Below are positions 11,058 through 25,181 of a stretch of 64,000 bases of DNA, piece after piece; position 1 is the stretch's first letter; every line of letters starts with the position of its first letter. The notes beneath the pieces were generated by a model. It saw only the letters and a program-made list of their open reading frames with translations, was not told where the DNA came from and did not search any database. A program made the position numbers and the translations under genes. Source of the stretch: Rotaria socialis (Eukaryota > Rotifera > Eurotatoria > Philodinida > Philodinidae); assembly GCA_905331475.1 (NCBI GenBank), contig CAJNYU010002862.1:1-64000 (forward strand), written 5' to 3'.

Positions 11058-11255
11058 GATATGAATACATACGCAATGATATTTAAAATCGTTGTTTTCT
11101 TTTTTGTTTTGTATGAAACATAAAATGTCTTTTTTCATAACATCATAAAAAAAGAAAGAAAGACTTAAATAAAAAGAATCACATTCAATATGTCTTCATC
11201 CAAAGAATAACATCGTTTTATTTATCTTTTAGATCTTTTTTATTAAAAAAAAATC

Positions 11256-11596
11256 ATGGCAACAACACAAATGAAAACACCGCTCAATCCACGCCCATAC
11301 ATTAATGAGTTAGTTGGAAAAAAAATTCTTGTGCGTCTCAAATGGGGTATGACTTATGAGGGTAAGTAAAATAGCCATATTATGTATTGATATGATAATT
11401 AATGTTTCTTTTTCAATAAACTGTAGGCGTTCTTGTTAGTGTTGATCAATATATGAATGTACAATTAGGCAATGCTGTAGAATATATTGATGATCAAAAC
11501 AAAGGTCCATTAGGTGAAGTCCTTATTCGATGTAACAATATTCTTTATATATCCGGCAGGGAAGAAGCTGATGAAGATGATGATGCTATGGCATAA
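11256..11596 (+). CDS. SNRPF: Small nuclear ribonucleoprotein F (SmF)
   Basis: Two exons, 11256-11361 and 11427-11596, separated by a 65-bp intron (GTAAGT...TGTAG) that splits a Gly codon, give 91 aa. The fold is Sm: N-terminal [14 protein letters not shown], Sm1 motif with [11 protein letters not shown] continuing across the splice into [13 protein letters not shown], then Sm2 with [15 protein letters not shown] (the RCNN core of SmF). The C-terminus is acidic (EEADEDDD), as usual. SmF belongs to the seven-membered ring around U1, U2, U4 and U5 snRNAs in spliceosomal snRNPs. The start codon lies 198 bp after the RPS27A stop. A T-rich tract ending in CTTTTAG stands just before it at about 11222-11232. 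Confidence 0.94.
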
Positions 11597-13159
11597 GAAG
11601 AAAAACTTCATTTATAATATTTGTTGTTGTTGTTGTTGTTATTGTACGTTTCTTTTTTATACTTGATGACATGTGTGTAGCTGAAAATGAAGATCGAAAA
11701 AGATAAACAAGACATGAATATGTCACTAACCGTTTAATGGCTATTTCATTATTTGTTATTTTTTTTTGTAAATTGAAGTCAAGAGCTATATAAATAATCA
11801 AGGTAATTTCATAGATCGATTTTAAATAAACGAGAATCGATATATGAAAAATTAAATTTTTCAAGCAAGATCAAGTATGATATGATAGGTTACTGTACAG
11901 TATCAATAGTATTTATTGAAAATATTCTCGATGTATGTTTTTTAATGAAACTAATTAGAGATTTCGACTTATTCTCAAAGCTATTGCAACATTTTTGTTG
12001 GATTTCAAAGCAGAAGAAAATGTTTGTCATTCAGATTACATTTATGATTTGCACAATTTATGTTAAAACTAAAACCAGACTACCAAAACACTCATGTACA
12101 TATTGAAGATTTACATTTGTTTTGTATAGATCATCAAAGGGGAATAAAATTCGGATTCATTGCTAGTCAATTTCACTTGGCAAAATGGGTTTTCATTCTG
12201 AGAAGAGATATGTGGGATAAGTTTATTTTTCCGTAATTATCGATTCTTCTCAAGGCTAGCCCTACATATTTCTTATGTAGATCTTTTTTTTTGGAAAGAA
12301 GTTTAGCAAATAAAAACAATACAATGGTATCTTTTCACTCGCATTGAATTTCAAAAATGAAATAAAGAAAAATCTAAAAGAATATCAGTCCGTGATGATA
12401 TATCTGCATCAACATTAGAAGCAGAACATTATTATTATTAATATTATCGTTTGAATGGTCTTTACAACAAATGCAAAAGATTAACTAATTATTTACGTAT
12501 AAAATATTTCAATATTCATAGAAAGATTCTATTTAAACGAATTTAAATTTCCTTTCTTTTCATTAGTAAACATAACTTCTGTATTGAGAGTTTCAATTTT
12601 CAGTCTCACATCAAAATAAGGGCCAAGGAATAGATTTATTTATGTTTTAATTTAATCAATACTATTCGATAACTAGAAATATTGTCATACTTCTTCGCGC
12701 ATCAATAGTTATTAATGTAAGAGGCGTAATTTTCAAAATCGATGAAAACCAAACTGTCTTTGTAATTGCTCATATCAGTCCGACCAAAATTCATCTGTTA
12801 TTTTATTTCTAATTATATCATGTCCATTAGTTTTAATGATTTTGGAACTAAAGTTACAACCTTGATTATACGATTCGATTTCATCGTTCTGTGAAAACAT
12901 ATAACTATCAAGATTTGTCAAACCTTATTATTTAATGATTATATTTGCATGTAGAAAAACGGCAATGTATGTTAATACGCATGTGTATTTTTGAATAAAT
13001 TAATTTTTTCCTTCTTAAAATTGTATTCGGTGCAAGCAAATTTTAAATTCTTATTTCTTAAACAAATTTTCATTCAATTTATTTTAATATATTGATAATT
13101 TCAAAAAGAACAACAGCAATCTATTTCAATATAAAAATAGAAATAAATAGGAAGACATA
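11597..13159. other. Convergent intergenic spacer, no gene seen
   Basis: The spacer lies between the 3' ends of SNRPF (plus) and the TTLL-like gene (minus). It begins with a short TTG repeat (about 11621-11640), probably in the SNRPF 3' UTR. Small open frames in it show no family resemblance. Confidence 0.55.
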
Positions 13160-16100
13160 TTAATGAACAGCACAAAGGGTTGCTGAATTCCCATTTCCAT
13201 TCAGTTCAATATTGGACGATGGTACTGTTGAGAGACTTTGTTGTTCTCGTTCATCTTCTTCAATAATTATTGCGTTCTCCTTTTTATCTCCTTGTGTAAA
13301 AGTCGGAATTATAATGCTCGTTTTTTGTATATTACGTTTTTTATCTGGAACATCTAGTTTTAAATCAAGATATTTCTTTCGTTGTATGATGTTTACTGGA
13401 GTGCCTGATGAAAGTGATCGTTTAATACTAATATCATTGAATTTATCTAGTGAATGCGTTCGTATTCGAAATGTATATCTTGCTCTCAAATCTTTCATTT
13501 TGGCCAAACGTTCATAGTCAATATTATGATTATCAATCAGTTTCATTGTTTCTTTAGTTTCTTTTGAATTAATATTTCTATCGAAATTTGGTTCAATAGT
13601 CAATGGAATTATAATATCGCTATTTACAACTGTAGAAGTTGCTGTGGACGTTTGACCACTTTTTATACGAGTTGCAGTACGAGTCAAAGATGAACGTACC
13701 GAAAAATCTCTCGTCAAAGGACGTACTGATGAACGTTCACTAAATATTTGATTATCATCATGAAGAATCTTTTCAGTATCATTATTTTCATCATAAATAA
13801 GTTGGTAATTTTTTAAACATTGAATTGGTAATAAAGACTGACCGTTTGAATGCTTTTCGAAGCATTCAAATACAATATTAAGTGTTTCTTCAAATAACGG
13901 CTTTGTTGTTATATTTACTTGTGTATTGCCCCAACTATGTTGTATACGAAAAGAAAAATAAACGAAAAAGAAATCTTCTATATTCGATGCCTAGATATGA
14001 AATGAACTTACCCAACACCAGGATTATCATTTACTTCTAAAAGCCATAATCGAAAATTTTCATCAAGTAAAAAATCGCAACCAAATAAACCAAAATGGCC
14101 TGCTATACGTTCTAATTTACTTTTACTTGCACGTATAACTTGCCGAATGATGGTTTGCATACGATCCTAGACAATAGATGCTCAAGATTTAACAAAATAT
14201 AAAATACATAAGTATGTCTAATAAATTATTTTTCGATTCTTGTTAGCTGATTCATTTTAAATCTAATTTAATATTTGACAAATTTTCATTCATTAGTGAC
14301 AATGACTTTAATCATAGATTCTGTAATGATATTCTCATTTTTCGTAAAACTAACATAGCTTGTTCATTTTTAAAAAGAGAATTCTTAACAAATGCCCATG
14401 ATATAATAACTTTTTGATGCCTCATTTTTTCTCAAAGAAACTCTTAAGCAGTTACTTAGTCTAAAAGTATTTTGATGTTAATAAGGTAAATAAGGATGAT
14501 TTTTAATCATAGATAATCATGATGAGTACTGTTTCTTTGAATGATTTCTAATTAAATCTCAAAATAGTAATCTCCCTTTTAATGATAGACGTGCGAAAAA
14601 AATTCATTACGATGAAATAATCATCCAGTAGGAAGAGATAGCAAAGTCATGCATAAGATGAAAATTTGACATGAGGCTTTTGATTTTACATATATGCTAA
14701 TAAATAATGTAGTCAATGTTCTATTTAGTTCAATGAACGTCACTACACTACTCGACGATAGTATCGAAATGATTTTTTTTCAAAAATCTTTCAAAATTAC
14801 CAGTTCTTTCTTTAACATTTAGCAATATTGGAGAGCGTGGTGTTTAAAACGGTACAACAAATCATACGGTCTGATATTTGATTTGAAGCTTGTTGATTCT
14901 ACTTTATAGAGTAAATATTGCTATCGAAAAGTATGCCATTTTGATTATAGCTATTGTTGTAAATGACATGAGAACGTTCTGTTGCTAAATAGCACTAGCT
15001 GAGAAATAAACAATCAAAGTTACTTAATTTGTTACATTTTTATTAGAGATTATTTTACAGATCAAGATACATCACAAATGAATGGTGGTAGGATTCCAAA
15101 CGAAAACACTCTGACAGATAATAATCATATTTGTTCGATGATCTTTAAATATTTCTTAATCTCATAAAAGTATAGTTGGCATTAGTGAAACAACAAGGTT
15201 CACTTGTATGGTTAATATTATGCATCTATAATATGTTTTATATTTCAGTATTCTAGGTCAAATTGAATCATGAAAATTCATTCAATGCTGCAACATCGAT
15301 CTTCATGGTAAAAATAATTTTATTAGAGGAGGAGCTGATTGTGTGATATTCACGATACAGAAATGGAGATGTCTCACTCATCTTAATTAAACTTATCTAA
15401 AGTCGAGTAGACTAACGCGACTGAATATCTCTAATTAGTGAAGTAGTATTTAGTTAGAATGAAGTTAAATAAGTAGCGTAGAACGCTGACTTCTCAACTA
15501 TTACTCTTGAGAACAAGCGAATTGCTGTCCCATCTGGTAGAATATAGTTTAAAGATGAAATACATCTATAATTTAAAGTAGAGAAAACTCGACTCATTTT
15601 ACTTATGATCATTGAAACTATGTGATAGTAAGGTAAATGGAATTTTTTTAATTACAAATGATTGTTTCTTTTTTTTACCTGCATAACAGTCATCACCCAA
15701 TCTTGAGGCATTTTTGGATGAAATGGTCGAAAACATTGATTAAAATACTGACTATAGAAAAGTAAAATCATCATGAGATCAGACAGATGAGGATTTCGTT
15801 TACTTCAATTGTTGCATAGTCATTCCTGTCGCTTCTTGTGAAAATGCATAACGATGATGATTTTCTTGTATTGACTAAAAAAAAGGAATTATATGATTTA
15901 CAAATAATGAGAAAATAAAAATGGTTAAATTACTAAATTAGTTAAATGCGTCGCACGATCGAAATCAAATTCTCTATATAGATTAAGTGAGAGACGTATC
16001 ACTGATGCATGATGGTTATAAAATGCTAGTAGTGGCTTTGTCCACGCAACAAGCCAATGCACACGCATATCAAACTTTCGACCTTTAATAAGAAGTGGCC

Positions 16101-18288
16101 GTGAAATATATCTGCGTTGGCAAGAAAACAAACGAAAAATTGGTTATAATATTCATGTGGAGATAAACGATTATCATACGTTACTCTTGCATTAGATAGC
16201 CGGGTGATTTGGGTTGATGTTGTATACGATTACCAGCAACATTTTTCACTTTAAATATTGTTTCCAAATCAGAATTGACTGATATAACATGAATCCCTTG
16301 ACCAGCATAACTATAACGTGGTTTGCATATCCAAGTTCGAGTTTGCTCTACAATTAGAGCAAGAAGATTGGATTATTTTTGAGTTTACCAAGTGAAAAAA
16401 TGTTACATTCAATAAATTTGTATTTATTTCAAATTAATTTTTCGTTTCATATGAAATAATATATTTTACTTAGGCTATATAGAAACTTTAGTGTTTATTG
16501 ACAAGAATACAGCAGAATCATGAACGAGATGGAATCAAGCCAAAACTGGCTATCATCAATCTCGTAGGATAATTCATTTAGTTACAATAGAAATATTTCA
16601 ATCGTTACATTGACTTTCATGATTGTGTTATTTCACTCTTCTACTATCTTGTTCAACATAGATTAGTTGATTTCAAATGTTCATCTGTATTTGATTCATA
16701 TTGATGTTAGTTTTTTTCCAACAAAAAAGAGTAAATTTGTTATGCGAAAAAAAAGTGCTGAAAATAAACAAATAGCCAGAAAGACTCCATCAAGATTTAG
16801 AAACAGTTAGTTCTAACCAAATAATTTAACACTATATCTTGATGTCAAGAAATAATGATAATTGCTTTTTTTCCCACGCATTGTCAATTCATTAATTCTT
16901 AGCGTTTGATTTGTACTTTTTTTTAAAATAATATCAAGTAAAATACTTTTCTATTCTGATGATATTCCACGTATTTCTTCGGATTTTTGTTGGCACTGAT
17001 GAGTTCTGTGGTTGCTACGGTTTAGTGGGATTCATTAGATTTTTGTTTATGCGAGGTGCTACTGTCCGGAACAAATTTCATAAAATTTTGTGTTGAAAAT
17101 AAATTTGAATAAATCAGAGATCGTGTAAGGATTCTTTGTAACCATGACATTTCATCCAAATAATCAACAGCTATGGTAGAAGAATATTCAAAAGTTTTTA
17201 ACGACCTCGAAGCACGTAGCACTTCACAAAGTCATTATTTTTTCTTCATTGTTTGCACTTCTATACAAATTTAAAAAATGCTACATGAAAAAATACCATA
17301 CGATAGAACGCAACGAAACTGCCTAATGATGAAAGAGATCATAAGACAAGAGTACATTGATGCCTATTACCAATTACAGACATAAAATACTTTTAGTTCA
17401 TGTTTTAGAAGACAAGGGTTTTATTTTATTGCATCAGAAAAAACAGAAAAAGACATTGTAACATTTTAGCACGATATCTACGAGCATTACGTAAGAGTAG
17501 GTCAACATAAAAAATTTCTAGCTTTGGATTTCCAGTAAGAAGACATCTGATTTCATTAAAGAATAGTTCATCGTTTGTTGATTCGAAAATATCATGTTTT
17601 TTGTTTCTTTTTGATGTCTTATTACACTCCATGCATCGTCTAAAGTAACATCTATTGATTTTGAGATTCAAGGATTGTTTGTAAACGTTAAAACGTCTTA
17701 CCGAGCTTCAAATTCACTTAATGGCAACACGGAGAACTCAAAAGTATTTTGCCCTTTTCTCATGAAACATAAGTACAAAAACGTCCGAACTCGTGCATTG
17801 CAGTGCATTGAATGCATTGTATTCGGTCCAGATAAAATCTTTTTCATATCTCTCATGGACTACTCAGGATGAATGTGTTTGTTTTTATTCTAAAATATTG
17901 TTGTTTCAATAATTATTGTCACCTCTTACAGGAAAAGAACTATTCGAAAAAAAAACATGCGCTTTGTAGGGTATCTTCGATATTATAGCTTTGTTATTCG
18001 AAGAACAAAAATAAGAACGAAACTATACAACATACTGAATCCAACGAGTATGCGATCAAATATAGAATCTTTTAGAAGTGAAACCAAAAAATTGAAGTCA
18101 CTTTTATTCTCACGATTCTGGTAACTCACTACGTAAAACAGTATCCTGAAAATTACCAGTTCATTAAAAACTTTTGATCAACTCGTTAAAACCCTACTAA
18201 ACGATATTTGCAAATGGGACGAACTAAAAATCAGTGAAGAGCAAGTTTTCTTTCTTTTTATTCAATTTTTTTATTATACGCCGTACTG

Positions 18289-18322
<34 letters not shown>

Positions 18323-19967
18323 ACAAGTGATATACTATGTAAATGATCTGATGAAATTCTTCATGTTGACGTAATCATTCATTTTCTTTCAAATAAGAAA
18401 ATTGACTTGATAAAATTGCTTCGCTGTAGTATAACAAAATATGAAATATTTAAGAAGAACCTATTGTCTTTTGCTTGTCTTTTATATTGAACTAAATAAT
18501 TATTGTGAATTTTAATTTATATTTGAGCAAACATTTTCAATGAAACAGATATAATTATGTGATGTTTCTTTTTACTAATGAGCGATAAAGTGAAATTAAA
18601 AATAAGAATTATTCATGGTGATTAGACTTGATTAGAGATTACTCTCGGTTCGGTCCCAATGGATCGTTTCTCATATCGGTCCCTTGCAAACGTGTCTTAT
18701 TTGGGTTCTATAACAATCAGGATATAAATAATGATGTCTCACTCAGGTCCCCACTGAATAGTTAATAGAGAGATATAATTTTATTGGATATATTTGAATA
18801 GTCATCATGTATACAATGAATAAGACCAATATCAGAGAGAGAAATAATACATAAAAAATGAAGATATTACTTTAGACACGAAGAAAAGAATTTTCTATTT
18901 TATTGGCTTTGTTTTTACTGTTTTTCCACATAAAATTGCCAACTCTAAATCCGTAATTTCACCTATATTATGATCATTAAGTAGAGTACGACGTTGAGCA
19001 TTAATATCTTCCGTTATTTGTTTTTTCCAGTGAAAACATCACGTGCAAAAGAGAGGGACCGAAATAAGAGTGGGACCTAAGTGAGCAGAACTCAAATAAG
19101 ACATGTTTGCAACGAACCGATATGAAAAAGGACCGATTGGGACCGAACCGAGATGTCCTCTTGATTAGCATAGAAACTTGAATTGCCTTCAGATAAAAAC
19201 TTTTATGGAATCAATTGCTCTGCTATAACAGACTGATTTAGCCAGCAGAAGAAGAAAAAGAAGAAGAATCGATCTTTGGATGAATCGATTTTCTTTTAGT
19301 TCGATCGTATCCTATTATAAAGCATACTAAGGAGAAAAATGTTGAATATTAGATTTTCAATTATTATGACCGACAAAAAGAGCATATATATTTAATATTC
19401 GCTATATTATTAAATTACGAAACAATATTTCTTCTCTTACTTTTATAAACACGTAAAAATTCAGCAACTTCATTGTCATCGTCAAGGACAAATGTCATGG
19501 GAAGAAATGTTTGAATATTGTTTCCAACTATACTCCGTCTATGATTCAAATAATCTCTTATTGTGTACCATAAATTAACTTTATCAGCAAATGTTATTTG
19601 ACCAGGTATATTATTAATTAATTGTTTTCCTTCTTGAAATTTGTTCCAATCAACTTGATGTTCAAGACACCATTTTATAGTAAAATTAGTTACAGTTTGA
19701 TCTCTTGTACGAGACCAACCGCGTTCTTCCAGTATTTCTGTTATGCTATAAGGATACAATATGTAAAAAACATGAAGTAAAAAGAAGAGAAAATTATCTA
19801 TTTATTTATTTATTCACTTACACTCGAGCTTTATCCGTACAAGCATAAAATACTAAATTATCTGTAGACGTTTTTCGATTAAATAAATCTCCAAATTGTT
19901 TATTTTTTAATCCAGCTGATTTTTGTTTTTGATCGTTTTTTGTACCAGTTATATTACCATTACCCAT
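13160..19967 (-). CDS. Tubulin-tyrosine-ligase-like (TTLL family) glutamate/glycine ligase
   Basis: Eight exons: 19967-19822, 19745-19441, 16347-16185, 16111-15934, 15874-15804, 15751-15679, 14166-14012 and 13934-13160. They sum to 1866 bp, giving 621 aa. The TTL ATP-grasp domain is read in order: FLPMTFVLDD (exon 2), WICKPRYSYAGQGI with the ATP-contacting Lys (exon 3), YLMQEYISRPLL then KFDMRVHWLV (exons 3-4), THLTNLSIQ across the exon 4/5 splice, HFGLFGCDFLLDE and LLEVNDNPG (exon 7), with the metal-binding Glu and Asn. Family members add glutamate, glycine or tyrosine to tubulin tails or other proteins, often in cilia. The layout resembles TTLL10 or TTLL3 but the subgroup is uncertain. The last 185 or so residues are Ser/Thr/basic and not conserved. 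Intron 2 is 3.1 kb and holds a transposable element; intron 6 is 1.5 kb. Confidence 0.87.
14167..15678 (-). other. Intron 6 of the TTLL-like gene
   Basis: A 1.5-kb intron between exons 6 and 7, bounded by GTAAAA and GTCTAG on the minus strand. I see no gene, repeat structure or exon candidate in it. Confidence 0.7.
17240..17880 (-). pseudogene. Possible coding relic in TTLL intron 2
   Basis: Minus-strand reading gives short open pieces with protein-like composition, for example FNEIRCLLTGNPKLEIFYVD and LLRNARRYRAKML around 17440-17570. They are separated by stops. I cannot name a family, and no splice pair would add them to the TTLL gene in frame. Chance is a serious alternative. Confidence 0.2.
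18289..18322. repeat. (CTTT)n microsatellite
   Basis: About 8.5 perfect copies of CTTT inside the large TTLL intron 2. Confidence 0.95.
18628..19168. mobile_element. 525-bp TIR element (hAT-like MITE) in TTLL intron 2
   Basis: The body spans 18636-19160 and is flanked by perfect 8-bp repeats TTGATTAG at 18628-18635 and 19161-19168. The ends carry an inverted repeat of roughly 70 bp: the left arm reads CTCGGTTCGGTCCCAAT, then CATATCGGTCC, then TTGCAAACGTGTCTTATTTG, and the right arm is its reverse complement with few changes. The outermost 7-8 bases match poorly. The centre is AT-rich and encodes nothing. A non-autonomous DNA transposon is the best reading. Confidence 0.8.
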
Positions 19968-22900
19968 GATTGAAGAATTTCTATTTTGATTTAAAAATTA
20001 AGCGCATCTATTGTTGTCATTGGAAACAAAGTTAAACATAATTCCATTTATTTAAGTCGATGATTTTGTTTTTCTAAATGCAAATTAAACGGTAGTCAAC
20101 CAGCTGTTGTTTGTTACTCGTGATACGTCTGTGTTTGACTGCACTAGTTCTTATTTACACTAGACAGATGTTGTTGAAAGTATTTCAATAGTATAAATGA
20201 ATGTTAACCATTTCGATTTTTTTCTTCTGCTTTTAGTATATTTTTTGTTTTATTTAAGTAAAAAAGGAGCGAAAGAAAAAGGAAGAAAAAGAAGAGAAAT
20301 ATGAGCTCTATTGTTGTTATAAGTGAGAGCCCGATTTGACTTTTTCTTTTTTTATTTGTCTGTAGTTAAAACATGTAGATGGGTTTCCATAAGAGTCGAT
20401 GCAGTATTTAATGAATTTTACAATTGAATTTTATAATCAGAGATTAGAAAGAAAAACAGCAACAATGGAGGATATCTCAATCAATATATTGAGCAATAAA
20501 TGTTGTCTAACAGCAGTATGATCATGAACAAAGAAACGCTGCTAAGATGAATAATAGCTTGACATTTGATTGTTGAAAGCAAAATCTATTAGAATCGATT
20601 GATAGATAGTTCTAAAAGATTGTTGTCGATCATTTCTTGAATATTTTTTTTTTGAATCAATATAAGTATCTTGTATTTGTATCAATCGTTTACTACACTA
20701 TTTCACTTTAATTGATGATATGAGAGCAAGAAAGACAAATTTTTATTTGAAAAACGATGCAATTAGACAACAGCAGTTGGTAATAAAATAGTGTTTATCT
20801 TACTGCAAACTGACTTCTGATTCTCTGGAGAAAAACTCATCACTACGTGACCAAAATGTTTTTTTTTTATTTATTCGCATCAGAAATAAACCAACCCATT
20901 CTATGTGTAAAAAAAACACTGGTTTCACACATGAATAATTTGAAAATTAATTTCTTGTAAAATTCGTATTGAATACTAATTTATTGATTATTAGCATTTG
21001 CGTAGTATAAAGCTGACTTAATGAATAAATTAAAAGAGTCTCATTCATTTTGTTTTTGAGACTGGGCATAAATATAGCTTTAAGAATGTTCATAAAGTTA
21101 CAGTAGTATTTAAGATGAGATCTTTTCTGCGTTGCTTTTGTGCAATCTGTTCCGTATTTTTTATGAACGAATGAATTTAAATCCTGTGTCTTTTTTTTCA
21201 CTTACTCAGTTAATATCTCTCGCATTATGCACAAATATAATAGATACAATCATATTTTAATTCGAATATTCTTCATGTAAGAACGATTATTATGTTCTTG
21301 TATGTGAACTTAAATTATTAATAGTTAGTACTGAAGTAAAAAAAACGATTGGGTCTTGATATTTCTTGTTGTTCAAACATCGTTTGATCTCAGTATTGAT
21401 CATATTGAAGTAATTGATTATCGAACAACAATCAGTCTGTTGACGTGTGTTCTAAGGATTGCTGAGCGAAAAATGACTGCGAAAAAATAGACTACTAGAA
21501 AAAAATATATAATTTGATAATGTTAAATAAAGTCAATTATAAAGAACTACATTCGTAAACAGCACGACGGATGAATCGTTAGTAGATAGATCACGATGCA
21601 TCTTTTATGTACTTAATGTTCGTCTCAATGTTGATAACATACACTAGCGACAAATGAATACTCTATGGTTTAGAAAATATTGCACGTTTTTCATTCTTAA
21701 AACAATTATCGTTGTTAATTTTGGTCTCGTTAAGCGCAGCAAAATCTAGCGGCCAATACGATGTAAATACTTCTATTCTCATAAATGTTTTTGAAAAGTA
21801 CATCAAAGTTGTCGAAAAAAATATATCAAAAAGAACTAATTACACATTCATCGATAGCACTCGTCATTTGACATCAGCAGATCATCTTAACAACTTGAAC
21901 ATGAATTCTTCTTCATCTTTAATCTCGTGATGACTTTTGTCTCTTCAATAATCAAAGAAAAAAGATAGGAATGAAAATTATTTGGAAATATAATTTGAAT
22001 CTGTTGATCGTGCTTGATAAGACAATGGCAAAATGCACAAGATTTTCTAGTTAACAAATTAGTTACTATTTTATCTATCTGATCGGATAGGAACCGACGT
22101 TCAAAACAATCAAGCACAAAGAACATGTAGTGAACGATATCTAAATAGTAGAAGATAGAATCTTTGAAGATTTTTGCGTGATATGTTTAATTATAGAATT
22201 TCCTATTTTCTCTTTTCTATTTCCGGAAAAATAATTTTATAGAGAATTGGTTTCTGTATATATATATATAGATGCTCACATCCACAATGATAGTTCCTTC
22301 AATCTCATTTTTTTTTGGCTAAAGCTAAATCTGAAACAAAACGTGCTACATTTGACTTCTTATCAATGAACTGTAATGTAGCAATGGCACGTGCCTCAAT
22401 ACAATCATCAGTCAGTCAATCGAACGTGTACGTTTTAAATAATCGATCATTTTTAAAAGAAAAGCTTTTCTATAATTGAGATCCATTCATGATTGTTCAA
22501 ATCTTTCATTGGTTCGTTGATGAACCATCGAATTAGTTGAACTGCCATTGCTTCATCCTACTTTATCGATAAAAAATTGCAATATTATATTGATGGTGTC
22601 TAGATTTATAATCAGTTTTAACTTTTTTTTTGTTGGATTTCAACAAAGATTTTAAATGCCATACTTCATTGAAACTTTAAGATATTTATCATAGAGAAAA
22701 AGCACTATTTCTAAAATGCACAAATAAAAATAGAAATACACTATTCACACATTCATCGGTCATAGAAGTTGAGCCTACAGGTGCTCAATTTTCTCTTTCA
22801 ACAATAGTAAGGTGAAGAAGAATTTCCTATGAGAATACCTAACGAGAATGTAGATTAACTTTGACAATGTAAGCAACAACTAGAATCTATATTTTAAATT

Positions 22901-25181
22901 TACTCTTTTATTTTTTGATAAATAATGACAGAATTGATGCTTCAATTCTAGTCAAATTTCTTTGTCATTCTTTTGACTTGTTCCGAAATTTCTAAATAAC
23001 GTTTACTACTCTAGATTATCTCAATGGTTATTCGAATCATAAAGATAAATCATTCATATTCTTGTTGTATTATGCTGTGCCCAATGTTCCCCGAGCATTC
23101 GATAACATTATTCAAATATATATATATATTAATCGATTTCTTCATGGTAGACTACTTACATGAACAACAAAAATACTAGACATATAGAGTCACTCATTGA
23201 ATCATCGACTCAGGTGTGTAGACGACTTATTATCCAAAAGAGAGAAAAATAGAATAAATTTATTTTGAATATTTCACTGTATCAATAAGTTAAACTTTAA
23301 AATCATCACGGAAAAAGAAATAGTACATTAACGACCATAAATATTTTCATATTTTAAGAAGCATAGAAGAAGAAACAGATGTTGCCTTTATTCAATAAAT
23401 ATCCGCAATTTCGTTATTAAATATTTTTCTATTACTTACGTGAATGGTTTCTCTCATAGTTGTAGATATTTTTAAAACAGAAGCATATATATATATATAG
23501 CATCACCTATTAGAGACAAGTAGAATATTTTTATTTCTTTGATCAATATGTATTGTCGAATAGGGTTCGAATTTTTATTCATTTTTTATTATTAGAACAA
23601 ACTCTTCATAAACTATTTTACTGCTTATTATTTTTAATATTTACGATAAACCAACATTAGGTTTAACTCTTGTACCATAAGAAAAAATTATTGATTCTTA
23701 TATTAGATACATGATAGAAAAATCTTATTTCACTAAGTCAATTTACACGTTCTATTTCATCAAATGATTGACGTGACATTTACTAGAAAGCTCTTATATA
23801 CTATATCTGGCGTATAAGATGATGCGAGCTGTTCCTACATGAGAATTTTTGAAATAGATCTCGCTTTTTTTAAATTTTAGATCTATTCAAGGCAGAGGTC
23901 ATTTATTTATATTTTTTATCTTAGCTAAAGACAACTGACATAAAATTTATATGAAAATTAGTCAAGAAGATCTATATCAGTACTATCAAGAAGTTGTAAG
24001 ATATATTGTTGATTAGATCGGAGACTATAGTCAAGTTTTTTATTGTACGTAAGTAAATTCAAAACGATTAAATGTTTCTAGTTATTTTAACCAAGCAACA
24101 AAAGAGAGAATTACTTTATTCTTCATTAAAAAATTCAATGTTTTCATACTTTGGTGAGATTAAACATATTTATTTTTCAATTGTTTAATCGCTCATCGAG
24201 AATGCTCACGTTGAAATAGTTAGATGCATAAATATTTTTCTTTTGTTATCCTTTAAAAATACTTGGTACTATGATTTTCTTGGAAGTATGAGCAGCTTTG
24301 AATATCTCTCTATATATACAAAATTATCCACCATAAATCAATTAATGGAAAACAATGTAGGAGATTAACGCCACGAATGTCTTCCATCTAATTATATTAA
24401 ATATAAATCTTGTTTTTGCTACGTAATCATTTTAGGGTGGAATATGAAAATATTTTTATATACAGGTTAAAAGATTTATACTATGATAATTACATCTTTG
24501 ATATTTTAAATCATTAATGAGTAGTTTTATCTAATTTTTTTCTCTTAGCCTTAGTATGCTGGCAACAAGACATGCAAGAATTTCTTTTCAGGCAAAGATG
24601 AAAACTTTTTCATTCTTGTTCTTTTTTTCCTGCCAGTAGTCTAAATATATACTACTTAATTCCAACAACTTATTGCACTTTTTTTATAACTATAACGAAT
24701 AAATAGCGGTGACAGGCTTTTAATCAATTCTATGTGCAACACATGTAAAACTATCTTCTTCGTATTCAATTTACTAATTTATTCTTTCAGATCCCCTTTA
24801 GCTATTACCTATAAAATATATTCACGCTTCATAAATATTTCTCTTTGATATAGATAAAGACTCTTACATAAACATTTACAATATATACATGCATATATAT
24901 ATATATATTTGATTCTCTTTCAACCTATTACTGTTTTTACATTTAATTAGTGATATCACATGCTATTTTTGCTCATCTCGTAGTAAATTTTCGTTAGTTC
25001 ATTATATCAATTGTTGGCAGCGTGATTGAATATATTGCATGCGTTTTCTATTCTTAATAATGTACATAATGGAGTTTTTTTTTATATAAACTATATAGAG
25101 ATCCGACAAAAGGACAATATCATCGAGTTCATTTGAAAGAAAAACAAACTGAAATCATTTGTATAATAGGGTAAAATCGTA
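19968..25181. other. Long intergenic region, no convincing gene
   Basis: About 5.2 kb of AT-rich sequence between the divergently placed TTLL (minus) and GPCR (plus) genes, with several TA dinucleotide runs (about 22257-22271, 23119-23130, 24893-24909). Open frames such as 21712-21930 are short, without recognisable motifs or consistent splice partners. No tRNA could be recognised. Confidence 0.55.

Noticed and set aside
11586-11864. Minus-strand frame overlapping the SNRPF 3' end
   Set aside because: It lies over a TTG/CAA repeat and the 3' UTR of a solid gene; a chance frame.
20400-25100. Possible hidden multi-exon gene in the long gap before the GPCR
   Set aside because: No chain of open segments with GT/AG borders and protein-like composition could be built.
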